The position numbers and the translations under genes are program-made. From NCBI GenBank assembly GCA_022385805.1, contig MU277732.1, positions 142,340-193,215 of the forward strand: a DNA stretch of 50,876 nucleotides. The letters run 5' to 3'. This DNA comes from Pilatotrama ljubarskyi. Taxonomy: Eukaryota > Basidiomycota > Agaricomycetes > Polyporales > Polyporaceae. The notes beneath the pieces were generated by a model. It made no database searches. It saw only the letters and a program-made list of their open reading frames with translations, and had not been told where the DNA came from. The first letter of the stretch is position 1; every line of letters starts with the position of its first letter. Below are positions 1 through 9,782 of this stretch, in pieces.

Positions 1-505
1 TTCTCTCAACCACTACGTGTGCCTCTATCAAGTGCTCCACAGGTAAGCTGAGCCTAGCGGGCTTTCCGCTGCGTGCCAAGCCCTGCTCAACACGCGATAA
101 CACTTAAGCCCGCATAGTCTACTCGGTTGGATCTTGGCTTTGTATTTACAGTACTCATCAGGGCCGAGCTCAAGTGCGCTGAGTCAGTCCGGCGGGAAAC
201 ATGACGTTTCATACTGATAAAATCGTTCCTACGGAACTACAGCGCGACAGCTTACAGACTTCCAGTAGATATACATTGTGATTTCACGAGACAGCAAGAA
301 TACTCTACAACGCACGAAGAAGTCAAGATGCAAGGAGAACAGGAACCCTCGGCGAAACTCAGCACATCTCCGTGATAATGCTCTACCAGAAGCGCCTCCC
401 GAGACCGGTCGTAGGACTGCATGGCATGGCGGACCCATCTCCGAAGGGTACCTGCAACGGAGGGGTTCAAATGGCAGGGCGCCGAGTAAGCGAAGGAGCA
501 TACAA
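1..505. other. No gene recognised
   Basis: Flank downstream of the first minus-strand gene. Short open frames exist on both strands, but none has splice-consistent continuation or a recognisable domain. It presumably holds the 3' untranslated region of the coiled-coil gene. Confidence 0.4.
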
Positions 506-1562
506 CTACGGATACGAGCGGCGCCGTACCAGGCGGTAACGAACGCCACAGAACTGCATAAACTCGTTGACGTTCTTTTCACGCGAGTTAGGGCCAGGCA
601 TGATGGCGCTGTCCAGTCCGTAGTCGTGGAGGAGCACTACGGCCGTCTCTTCTGTTATAGATCATTAGGTCAGCAATCCTCGAGACAGTGCACAGAGCGA
701 TCGCACCTGTCATATTGAACAGGTCCCCGAGTGTCTTCGGGAACTTCTCGCTGACTTCGCCACAGGTATTGTGTAATGGTTGCAAAGGTAGGTCAGGGTC
801 TAAGGCCAAAGCGGCGTTCGCTCTGATACTCTCGCTTGGAGAACGAATGACTCCTTAGATTGCTCGGTATACGAAGATAGGGAAGCAGAGTTACGCATTG
901 TGCAGTTCGCGCTCGAGACGTGCGAGTTCCTCCTTCTGGGTTTCCACCTCTTTTTGCAGGTCCTCCGCCAGGTATCGGGGCAACTGCTCCCGCACCTGTT
1001 CTTGGACAAGGTCGTCGATCTCTTGAAGCACGCCGGCTTCGACTGCGTAAGGCCCTCATTAATCGACCTCCTCTCACACGTTGGATGCGACTCACTGATC
1101 TTGGTGAGCTCCCTCACAACCTCCTCCTCCAGCACTTGCTTGAGGAGGTCTACGACATCACAAGGAAGTGCTTCGAATCACCCCGCAAGTGGAACCACAG
1201 AATTCGCGAAACGTTCACGCACCGTTGATTTCCTTGATGTCCACTTCCTGCTTCTTGTCCGAGGCCGTCATGTGTTCCCGCAACCTGGACGCATTCAACA
1301 CCCTCTATTTCATACTACAGCTCATGACTGAAGTATTCATACCCTTTGATCTCGCTGTTGATATGGGCCTCAGCCCCCTGACGAATGCTCTGCACGGTGT
1401 TCTCATCCAGGGAACCCAGAGTTGCCTGCGAAGGACGTGAGGGTCTAATTGTCATCGTTCTCCAGTAGATGTGCAACGCACCCGCAAGTCCGTGAGCGAT
1501 CGCTTCAGGTTTGTGATCACATTCTCCGCCACGGTGGATTGACTGGAGGTTAGGGTCGACAT
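506..1562 (-). CDS. Coiled-coil protein of a basidiomycete family of unknown function (7 exons, 233 aa)
   Basis: The gene must be spliced to be seen. Exons on the minus strand are 1562-1482, 1425-1343, 1284-1223, 1149-1096, 1042-895, 834-707 and 651-506. Every junction keeps phase and the coding length is exactly 702 nt. The protein starts MSTLTSSQSTVAEN. A long acidic, helical middle (about residues 60-150, with VLEEEVVREL and VETQKEELARLERELHN) is probably coiled coil. A conserved-looking C-terminus follows, with KFPKTLGDLFNM and EKNVNEFMQFCGVRY. I recall similar proteins in many Agaricomycetes but know no function. There is no signal peptide or membrane segment. The acceptor of exon 6 (AAG) is unusual and is the least certain junction. 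Confidence 0.8.
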
Positions 1563-2498
1563 TTCGGAGGAGAGGCCGTCACAGTGATCAAGCTTGGTGC
1601 TGGTGGGGGAGAACCTGATGGAGCAGAATGCGCGAGGGAGAGAGCATTCCGTGCATTACTATATGAGTGTTGCTGCAGCACACGCGCAACCCATGCACCC
1701 GGCACGCGAGGCCCAGAAGACCCTCCAAGAAGGCAATCCGACAGACATCTGTACACACAGGCTGCTGTAGAACCATAACAGCACTGCCACCGATTGATCC
1801 GGGAGGATGCTGCGGTAGACCGCACGGGATATTCGCGGCCGCTGCATGAGCTTCGAGGGGCAAGTCGCGATCGCCGGAGGCAGCTGCTGGCGGCTACAAT
1901 CCACGTGAGCGGGACCGTGTACTGGACGTCTGATGAAGAGCATCGCGCGGTGTGAGGCTCGAGCTTGGACATGGATCGTTCCCAGCATATACTGGTACTG
2001 GTGCTCTCCGATAGTACGGTGCCTCCTGAGTGAGGAATCCGGAGTATGTCTGGGAGAGGACTTGGTTTATGCATACAGGTCTCGTCGAGGCCCACACTCG
2101 TATCGGAGAACCTCGTACTGAGGCAGAAAGCAGGCGGCCCGTGCTCTGCTCCATGCATGCTACCACTTGATTAACGCCAAGGTGGCTACTGTTCCACTCG
2201 CATCGTCTGATCATCCCGTTGGAATATGCAAATCGTCACTAAACGCCCGAGAAGCCTTCACAACGGGCGATCTCCGACGGCTTCAAGCCGCCTTGCAACG
2301 CATGCCCAGGTGCGCCTGATGTTGTCATCACGGACTTTCCGAACATCGTCGGGCGGGTATCGGCGGCTTCGGCGGCCAAGCTGGAAACATACATAAGTCC
2401 GGACACTCTGAGCGAGGATCTCGGTAAGCAGTGCAGACATACCTCTCCTACACACAGCTGCGGTTATTCTTGCCTCAACACGCCGAGAGCAAGCAACG
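1563..2498. other. Intergenic; nothing recognised
   Basis: This is the shared upstream region of the minus-strand coiled-coil gene and the plus-strand YciI-like gene. Short overlapping open frames on both strands lack splice-consistent partners. It probably contains both promoters, but I see no clear TATA box. Confidence 0.35.
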
Positions 2499-3053
2499 AT
2501 GGACTTGCCGACGCTCAAGAACAACTATTTCCTCGTGTATATCCAGGACGTGCCAAACGCGCAGCGTTCGAAGCACCAGCAAGCGCACATGGAGCAGAAC
2601 CTGCCGCTCATCCAGAATGAATACATCAGTGAGTCCGCTTCAGCCTCTTAGGGGCTTGTTCGTCGCTGCCTCAGCACGCTACGGTGCACTCGGTGATGGA
2701 GTCGCGCTGGGCTTCCCTTCGCACATAAGCACTGGTGCCAAGGACTCAGAGACTGACAGATCTGTGACAGAGGTCGGCGGCGCACTACTCCCGCAAGACG
2801 GGAAATCGTCGGATGCAGACGCTCTCGAGAAGCTGGTGGGATCCTTCATGGTCGTACAGGCCGACAGAATCGAGACGGTATGGGACCTACTCAAGAAGGA
2901 CGCGTACTACACGTCCGGAGAGGTGGTGAGTGCGGCAGAGCCTCTACGTGACCTGCACGAGCGTACCTGACATGTGGCGCATCATAGTGGGACCACAACA
3001 AGATCTTCGTAACTCCCGCATATATAGCAACTCCGGAGGCAAAGTTCGAGTAA
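2499..3053 (+). CDS. YciI-like domain protein, paralogue 1 (3 exons, 116 aa)
   Basis: Exons are 2499-2628, 2771-2925 and 2988-3053; junction phases fit and the product is 116 residues. The fold signature of the YciI/dimeric alpha-beta barrel family is visible: an N-terminal strand (NNYFLVYIQD), a His-containing helix (KHQQAHMEQN), KVGGALLPQDG, a GSFMVVQAD strand, a helix ending DAYYTSG, and a final WDHNKIFVTPAY strand. YciI proteins are small, often dimeric enzymes or binding proteins of mostly unknown substrate. Two more copies lie at 20914-21345 and 22989-23563, and all three have introns at the same two positions (phase 1 before KVGGA or KVAGA, phase 0 before WDK/H). Intron 1 (142 nt) is longer than in the other copies. 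The C-terminal helix motif WDHNK diverges from WDKEK in the other two. Confidence 0.85.
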
Positions 3054-3640
3054 ATGGGCTTGCGGTTTTGTTTGCCCGCGGCAGAACAAGATTGTACTGA
3101 CACATGTACTCGTGGCACGGCGGTTCACCCAACACTAAGGGCTTTCAGTTGCGTGGCAAGCATTGAGTATTAGACCAGATGGTGCATCAACGGAAGGGCC
3201 CATCTAAGCGACGAGTTGGGCTCAATGGTGATGGGGAGAGACAAGAGCTCTAGACGGGAGTGGCGTTCGGAAAGACCTGCTGGCGTTCAGTATGACGTGA
3301 CAGCTCGTGACAGTCTCGTGGCGCTCGCGTGGACGGCGTGACTGGCATGACCCAGTCGGCCTTCTGAATCCGCGCCCGTTCGTCTCGTCGAATTGCCCTT
3401 CGCCCTCGCTCACATCTTCACGCCTGTACTTGGCGCATTCGCTCTGCAGACAGTACTTGGCTACGAGATACGAAGTGGCGTTGCGCAATAACTGACTCGC
3501 TTATACGCTGTAAACCCCTGCAAGGGGTTCGCACTGGGGCAGCACTCTCGCGTTGAGGACGATCGCGGTCGTCTTGCACTTGTACCTCAAATCTCAGCGA
3601 AGGTTGCGAGGAGGAAGGGAAGTTATCTTGGATAGCCAGC
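3054..3640. other. Intergenic; nothing recognised
   Basis: Lies between the YciI-like gene and the phosphatase gene, both on the plus strand. It presumably holds a terminator and the GEP4 promoter. No conserved motif or spliced coding potential was found. Confidence 0.35.
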
Positions 3641-4728
3641 ATGCCTTTTAATCTTCCTGGGGTACTCGTACCATTCCATCTTCTCATCAATCCGCGGCTC
3701 GTGGTACCGAGCATCGTCGTTAAAGGTCTGTGTTATGGTTCCATATATTACGCGTTTCCATGTATCATTGTGGTGTTGCAACAGGCAAAAGCTCTTTTGG
3801 AAGTCCTGAAAAACCTTTGCTGACACCCTGCGCCAGGAAGACATCCGCCAGCTTGACTTTCCCGCACTGTACAAGGCTGGATATCGTGGAGCGGTCTTCG
3901 ACAAGGATAACTGCTTGGTGAGCATGAATCTGCCCAGCATCTGCGAAACGGGTGTCCAACGTCTGTCAATAGACTGTACCGCACGAAGACCGATTGATTC
4001 CCGAGTTGGCGGTATGCACATGTCGAACGACTATGGCCATGCGCCCACTGATGGTCTTTCGGGATGAAGGAAGCTTGGAGGGAATGCAGGGAGACATTCG
4101 GGCCAAGTAACGTGCTCATTGTGAGCAACACTGCTGGTTCTCATCTTGATGCGGGAGAGATCGAGGTGAGTTTGGGACCGTTGTCACGTTCGCGAGGGCA
4201 CGACTCATTCCAGCACAGGCTGAGTCTGTCTCGCACCACCTCTCCACGCCGGTACTGCGGCATACCTCGCTAAAGCCGTCATACGCATGCATCAAGTCAA
4301 TTCGCGCGTACTTTGCCTCGCTTCCTCGCCCGATACGCGACGAGGAGCTCGTGGTCGTCGGAGACCGGCTGCTCACCGATGTCGTTATGGCGAACCGCAT
4401 GTCACGGAAAGCCTCATCCTTGTCGACAAAGTCGGGCGTTGACACTCCTGAAAAGAGCACGCCAGTGGAAGACGAAGGGCTAGCACGACCGGAAAGGGTC
4501 GGCCCGCTCGCTATATGGACGGAAGGGCTCTGGAAGCGGGAAAGCCTGGCACTTCGTGCTCTGGAACGCGGCTTGCTGAGGAGCGCAGAGCGGTGGGTAC
4601 TCAAGCCTCAGGAGGCTGCATGGCGCGAGAGCTTGCAGCACCGGTTCGTCAAGCCCTTCCCTGCCGCGGAGGAAAAAGTGGTGAAAGAGGGATGGGTTCG
4701 GAGGATGGTCCGGAGGTTCCGGAGCTAG
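3641..4728 (+). CDS. GEP4: Mitochondrial phosphatidylglycerophosphate phosphatase, GEP4 type
   Basis: Five exons (3641-3725, 3841-3917, 3973-4011, 4070-4165, 4219-4728) give 268 residues. It is a HAD-superfamily phosphatase of the Gep4 family, which dephosphorylates phosphatidylglycerophosphate to phosphatidylglycerol for cardiolipin synthesis at the matrix face of the inner membrane. The catalytic DxD motif sits in VFDKDNCLT (Asp49 and Asp51, split by intron 2). The second HAD motif is VLIVSNTAG, and the late motif is VVVGDRLLTDVVMAN. The hydrophobic N-terminus (PGVLVPFHLLINPRLVVPSIVV) is typical of fungal Gep4. The C-terminus ends in a long basic helix. Two acceptors (before exons 2 and 4) are AAG rather than CAG/TAG, chosen because they alone keep frame and motif continuity. 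Confidence 0.9.
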
Positions 4729-5045
4729 GCAGCCGACCACTGCTAGCTACACAGCCGTTACTGCTCTCCTTAAATATACCGATGCTCTACTTGTGTATAT
4801 AGAGCATACTGTAATCCCTCCTCTCCCCTCATATACGGTGCATCGGAAGACCCAGTACCGGCGCGTCGCGGTCGAGCACGCGTGGTGACGCGACTCACGT
4901 GGGGCGCTCCGCTGGCACGTGCGTGCGCGCGCCGGGCGGGCGTCGGTGACGTTTGCAGGGACGGGCCCGAGTTTCTCTCAAGCCATCTCTTCCGTTCTCA
5001 CCGACCACGTACGCCTCTCCAGCGTCCACGACGTTGACCGCGACG
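4729..5045 (+). promoter_or_regulatory. Upstream region of the ABC transporter gene
   Basis: A short 317-nt spacer between the phosphatase stop and the transporter start. It contains a GC-rich stretch with CACGTG-like and CACGT cores near 4895-4920. No TATAAG box is obvious. The spacing suggests a compact promoter. Confidence 0.35.
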
Positions 5046-8000
5046 ATGCTCGCTTTACGCGCGCGCGTGCTCGTCGTTCCGCTGCTATGCAGGCCGCCAG
5101 CGCCGGCGCTGCTCGCTCGACACGTCTCTAGCCCGCCAATGTCATCACCTCTCTCGCGGCAGCTGCCTGCTCTCCGTCTTCGACTACTAGCACGGAGACA
5201 TTTCTCCTCGTCTGCGGCTGCTCGATATCCTCAACCACCGGCTGATCCCTCCGGCTTGTCTTCCTCCACACCGTCTCCGACCTTGGCACCCTCCTCGCCA
5301 ACACCGAGCAAGCCTGCAGGCGCGAAGAAGTCTATATGGAGTAGATTCATTCCCTCGGATGTGCAGGACACAACAAAGAGCGCCTCATCCTTCCGCAAAA
5401 TTGTTGCACTTGCGAAGCCGGAGCGCAAGCCTCTAGGCATTGCCATCGGCTTGTTGATGGTCTCGAGCGCTGTGTCGATGAGTATACCCTTCACCATCGG
5501 GAAACTCATAGATTTCTTTTCAAGTCCGAATCCGGTAGGTCGAATTGTCCTATGCAGGTCGTCTCACGCGTCCTCAAGAGAGGTCTATGCAGCAAATACC
5601 CTTTGGGCTCACACTCGGCCAAGCGTCCGCCCTCCTGCTACTTCTCTTCACTACCGGTGCCGCCGCGAACGCAGGACGTGCCATGCTCATGCGCTTGTCA
5701 GGTGCGTCTACACGCGCTCCTCCATTGCATGCACCTGTGTAATGCGCTGCCGAGTTAGGCCAGCGGATCGTCGCACGACTACGAGAGAACACGTATGCGG
5801 CGGCATTACGGCAAGAGGTCGAGTTTGTAGAAAAGGGCGAGGGTGATGTGGTCAGCAGGCTGAGTGTTGACTCCAGCATCGTCGGCGAAAGGTCAGTTGT
5901 CCCTGAGACGCGCGCGGTCGTGCAAGGCCGCGTCACACCTCGACTACTTGCGAAGCTGACGGCTGTCTTTCTTAGTGTCACCCAGAACTTATCAGACGGC
6001 CTTCGGTCTATCGTCATGGCATCTGCTGGATGTAAGTGACCAGGATCCTTTACCGGGACCAGGTCTGCAGGAACTGACGAGGATGTAGTGGGCGCGATGT
6101 TTTACATTTCCCCTACGCTGACAATGCTCATGCTCGCTGTGGTGCCTCCGGTTTCGCTTGGGGCGGTAGGTCATTCAGTCCTATGCCGCATATAACCGCC
6201 CCTCAACCGCGCCAGTAGGTGTTTTACGGAAGATATCTCAAGAAACTGTCGAATCGTACGCAAGAGGCACTGGGTGACATGACCAAGGCATGTATAACAA
6301 ACTGGCCACGGGCATCATGAACGGCACGAGTGCTCACGCGCGATCAGGTCGCACAAGAGGCACTTACCGCACTACGCACCGTTCAGGCGTTCAACGCAGC
6401 ACCGCAAGAGCAAGAGAAGTTCCACCAGAAGGTAACGAACGTCCTCAAGCTCGCCAGAAAGGAAGCCATTGCGAGTGGCATCTTCTTTGGTGCGACGGGC
6501 TGGAGCGGTAACGTCACCCTGCTTGCACTGCTCGGATACGGTGAACAATCCCCTGGCGATTCCAGTATTTGATAGCAGTGTAGCTGATGTACTGGTAGGC
6601 GGCACCCTCGTGAGCAGAGGCACGATCTCGGTGGGCGACTTGACGAGTCTGCTGCTGTACACGGTATACGTCGGGAGTGGTCTGCAGATGCTCACGTAAG
6701 ATTTTACTCCGTGTCCATACGCACCAGCTCACCCACGCACTTGCTGACGCAGCTCCTTCTTCGTGAGTCTCTACGTGACTGGCTAGCTGGCTGCTCGCCC
6801 AACTGAGCCTTTGGTTGTCTATGTGCCGCCATTTAGGCGTCCATCATGCGCGGCATAGGAGCCGGCGTGCGTATCTTCGACCTTCTAGACCGGAAGCCAG
6901 CCATCCCGCCCGACACCGGTGTGGAAGTCGATCCTTCGAGGCGCGGTCCCGTCCGTTTCGAGCATGTCTGGTTCGAGTACCCCAGTCGGCGAAACGTGCA
7001 GATCCTGAAGGATCTGAGCCTCGAGGTTGGCATGGGCGAGAGTGTTGCTGTCGTGTACGGTGTTGTCGCAGACTCACGTTCCCGGGTATCATAGCTGATG
7101 GGCATGTTACTGCAGAGGAGCAAGCGGCAGTGGGAAGAGCTCGATCAATGCGCTCCTTATGAGGTACTATGACCCTGTCAAGGGCAAGGTCACTTTCGAC
7201 GGACAAGGTAAGCTTCAATACCAGGCACAAAACGAGGACCGCCTATTGATATGCATCGCAGACATTAGAGAATTTAAGCCCGCGTCGTGGCGGAGCATTA
7301 TCGGTGTCGTTCCTCAAGTGAGCTCTCCTTGCCTATGATCTGTGTGCATCCCCCTGAACAGCGACAACGTAGGATCCTATCCTGTTCACTGGCACCATCG
7401 CGTCCAATATTGCATACGGCAATCCGAACGCGACCAGGGAACAAATTGAAGCGGCCGCACGAGAGGCGAACTGCGAGTTTGTCTGGGGCATGCCACACGG
7501 CTTCGACACCGAGAGTGAGCCTTCCACGTAACTATCCTTCCTCTTATCACCTGCGCTCACCCCGCATACAGTCGGCCGAGCAAGTCTGAGCGGTGGCCAG
7601 CGCCAACGGTTGGCGATCGCACGCGCACTACTTAAGAAGCCGGCCATCCTCGCACTGGACGAAGCGACGAGCTCGCTGGACGCCACCTCGGAGCACCGGG
7701 TGAACGATGCGATCGACAAGATCCTGCGCGCGAGGCAGACAACGTGCCTCATCGTGGCACATCGGCTGTCGACGATTGCGCGTGCGGAGCGGATCGTCGT
7801 GCTCGAAGGTGCGTTTGGTACCTCGTAGACCTGCCAGGACACGAGCGCTGAGTCAGGGATGTAGACGGGCGTATTACGGAGACTGGAACTTATCGCCAAC
7901 TGGTACGTACTCTGGGCGACGTCCTGCCTGAACAAGAGCATAGAGGCTGAACTCTGCCGTCGTTGGTTCGATAGGTCAACAAGGAGGACTCGAGATTCCG

Positions 8001-8124
8001 TCACTTGATGGCCGCCCAGCTCAATGCCGCGGCGGGCGAGTCGCTCAGCACTGTTGCTGCTCTACCAACGGAGCCCACGCCCCAAGCGGAGGAAACGCCG
8101 GCCGAGCCCGAGGTCCGGGTATAG
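5046..8124 (+). CDS. MDL1: Mitochondrial half-size ABC transporter, MDL1/ABCB10 type (16 exons, 721 aa)
   Basis: Exons: 5046-5534, 5593-5701, 5759-5891, 5976-6031, 6089-6165, 6219-6287, 6348-6540, 6599-6695, 6753-6762, 6837-7054, 7116-7207, 7262-7317, 7373-7514, 7572-7808, 7865-7902, 7975-8124. The total is exactly 722 codons. The N-terminus is an Arg/Ser-rich presequence, followed by one six-helix membrane domain (from [20 protein letters not shown] onward) and one nucleotide-binding domain. That domain has Walker [10 protein letters not shown] (about 485-493), Q-loop VVPQ, signature LSGGQRQ (586-592), Walker [11 protein letters not shown] (606-615) and H-loop VAHRLST. Mdl1 is an inner-membrane exporter linked to peptide release from the matrix. 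Exon 9 is only 10 nt, and intron 6 has a GC donor. I prefer MDL1 over ATM1 or MDL2 from the overall sequence; the subfamily is fairly sure. Confidence 0.92.
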
Positions 8125-9750
8125 TCGATGCAGACGCTCTGTGACTTATCTGGCTGGCCCTCCGATCTGCGAAGGGCGCGCACGCAACTCACGAGCATTT
8201 TGGGCGTATTCGCAGGAATAACGCCGCTCGTACGTTTCGAGACTGGCTGCTTATTGCGCCAGAGAGTGAAGTGCCAGTCCCGTAGGGTCTGAGTAGACGG
8301 ACTCACTCAAAAGTGGTGATGTAGGGATGGAGAGCCGCGATGTAGGCTACGGTAATGTATCGACAGCAGTAGTGTAGACGCATAATTGGAAACCACTCAA
8401 GCTCACAAAGTGTGGCCGTTGTTGATCCCTTGAATCTGTAGCAGCCGCCATTAGGTGAGTCCTCGCTTAGTATCTTCTTGACTAGTTCGGTGACAATATA
8501 GTGTGTACAGTAACGCATGAGTGGTCCCACAGGTATTCCAGCGTTCGAACTTTGTCTCGCCCAAGTCGTGCCCTCACGATCCCAGCAATGGCTGGAGACG
8601 TCTATAGCAGTGCATTCATGGGCCCTCACCTTTCATCTGCGTGCTGCGCTGACCTCACTCTGGGGCAGTGCACAGATCCAGACGCTGATTCCCTTATAGT
8701 GGAGGACCTGTCAATTCACTGTTTGGCATCAGGATCGCAACAACAATTTGATCTTGTGCGTTCTGCTGATGTTGATTGAAGGGCACTCCATTGACCATGC
8801 CCGCAGCCATCGGTGGATACTCCTCCATTGACTTGATAGTGCTTTCGCAGGAACGTGCAGCAGCTTCCGGCCGGAGTTCTCAGTATTGTCGATGTCTTTC
8901 GTCAGTCTCCTCTACTCATCGAATGACTGCCTTGGTCTGAGAAAGATGGTCTATTCCCGCTTTGCAGCGCCAACGGACACATTTCATCGCTGTTTGCTCA
9001 TCCTCTGACACCACGTACAGATGCCGCCACCGCAGATAACGTCGACGGCCATCTTCATATCGCGTTCGTCCAGACGGAATGCAATCACAGCGGAGTGATC
9101 GTCGTTCTCGAGGCCCCGCAAGTCAGATACTCGCGGCCGGTGAGTGTATTAATGCGTCTGCATGAGGACACGAACATTCCCTTTCGCTTGCTGATGCGCA
9201 TGGGCAAGACGCCGTACGGGCCTCACCGGACAAGATAACTCCCGAATGCCCCCCACATCATCCTCATCTCCGTCGAGGACCAGGACCGGCAAGGAAGGCT
9301 ATCCATCGGACGCAGAATGAACTCTGAACCGTCCGAACCCGCCCATCTACCCTGGCCCATGGTCGTGGTCGTGACCACATGCACGGCTATGCATGTGCGG
9401 TTGGTCCCACGTTCAAGTTCGCAGCTTTGTGGAGGCGAGGCGCCGTGGACCTACTGTACTCCGAACTCGAGTCGATCGCTTGGATGGTGTGCTCGTCAGG
9501 CACGCCCCAGGTCGGTATACACGTGCCCCTCACCATGGAAGCTTTGGTGCCTTCTACGATCGGCGCTCGATCGCGTTGAAATTTCTTTGCCCCGCAAGGG
9601 CGCACAAGTATGAACTGCGATAGAGCTCATGAAAGTGGGTATATCCGTCTCATTCCGCTGAGTTGTAGAGCTCTGAGTCTCCGAGCTCAATGCGTCCAGC
9701 TCCTCCGTGATCCGACATAACATCTGCGGGCCACGCGCCGAGCTTCGAAG
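8125..9750 (+). other. No firm gene; possible exon fragments
   Basis: No complete gene could be built. Two stretches read like protein on the plus strand. About 9022-9141 encodes GHLHIAFVQTE and VIVVLEAPQVRYSRP before a GTGAGT donor. About 9370-9511 encodes GPTFKFAALWRRGAVDLLY and SELESIAWMVCSSGTPQ before a GTCGGT. I could not join them in frame without stops and recognise no family. They may be exons of a decayed gene. Confidence 0.25.
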
Positions 9751-9782
9751 ACCGCCAGATATAATCACCGCCAGATATAATC
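9751..9782. repeat. 16-bp tandem duplication
   Basis: The unit ACCGCCAGATATAATC occurs twice back to back without change. It lies in non-coding DNA. Confidence 0.9.
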
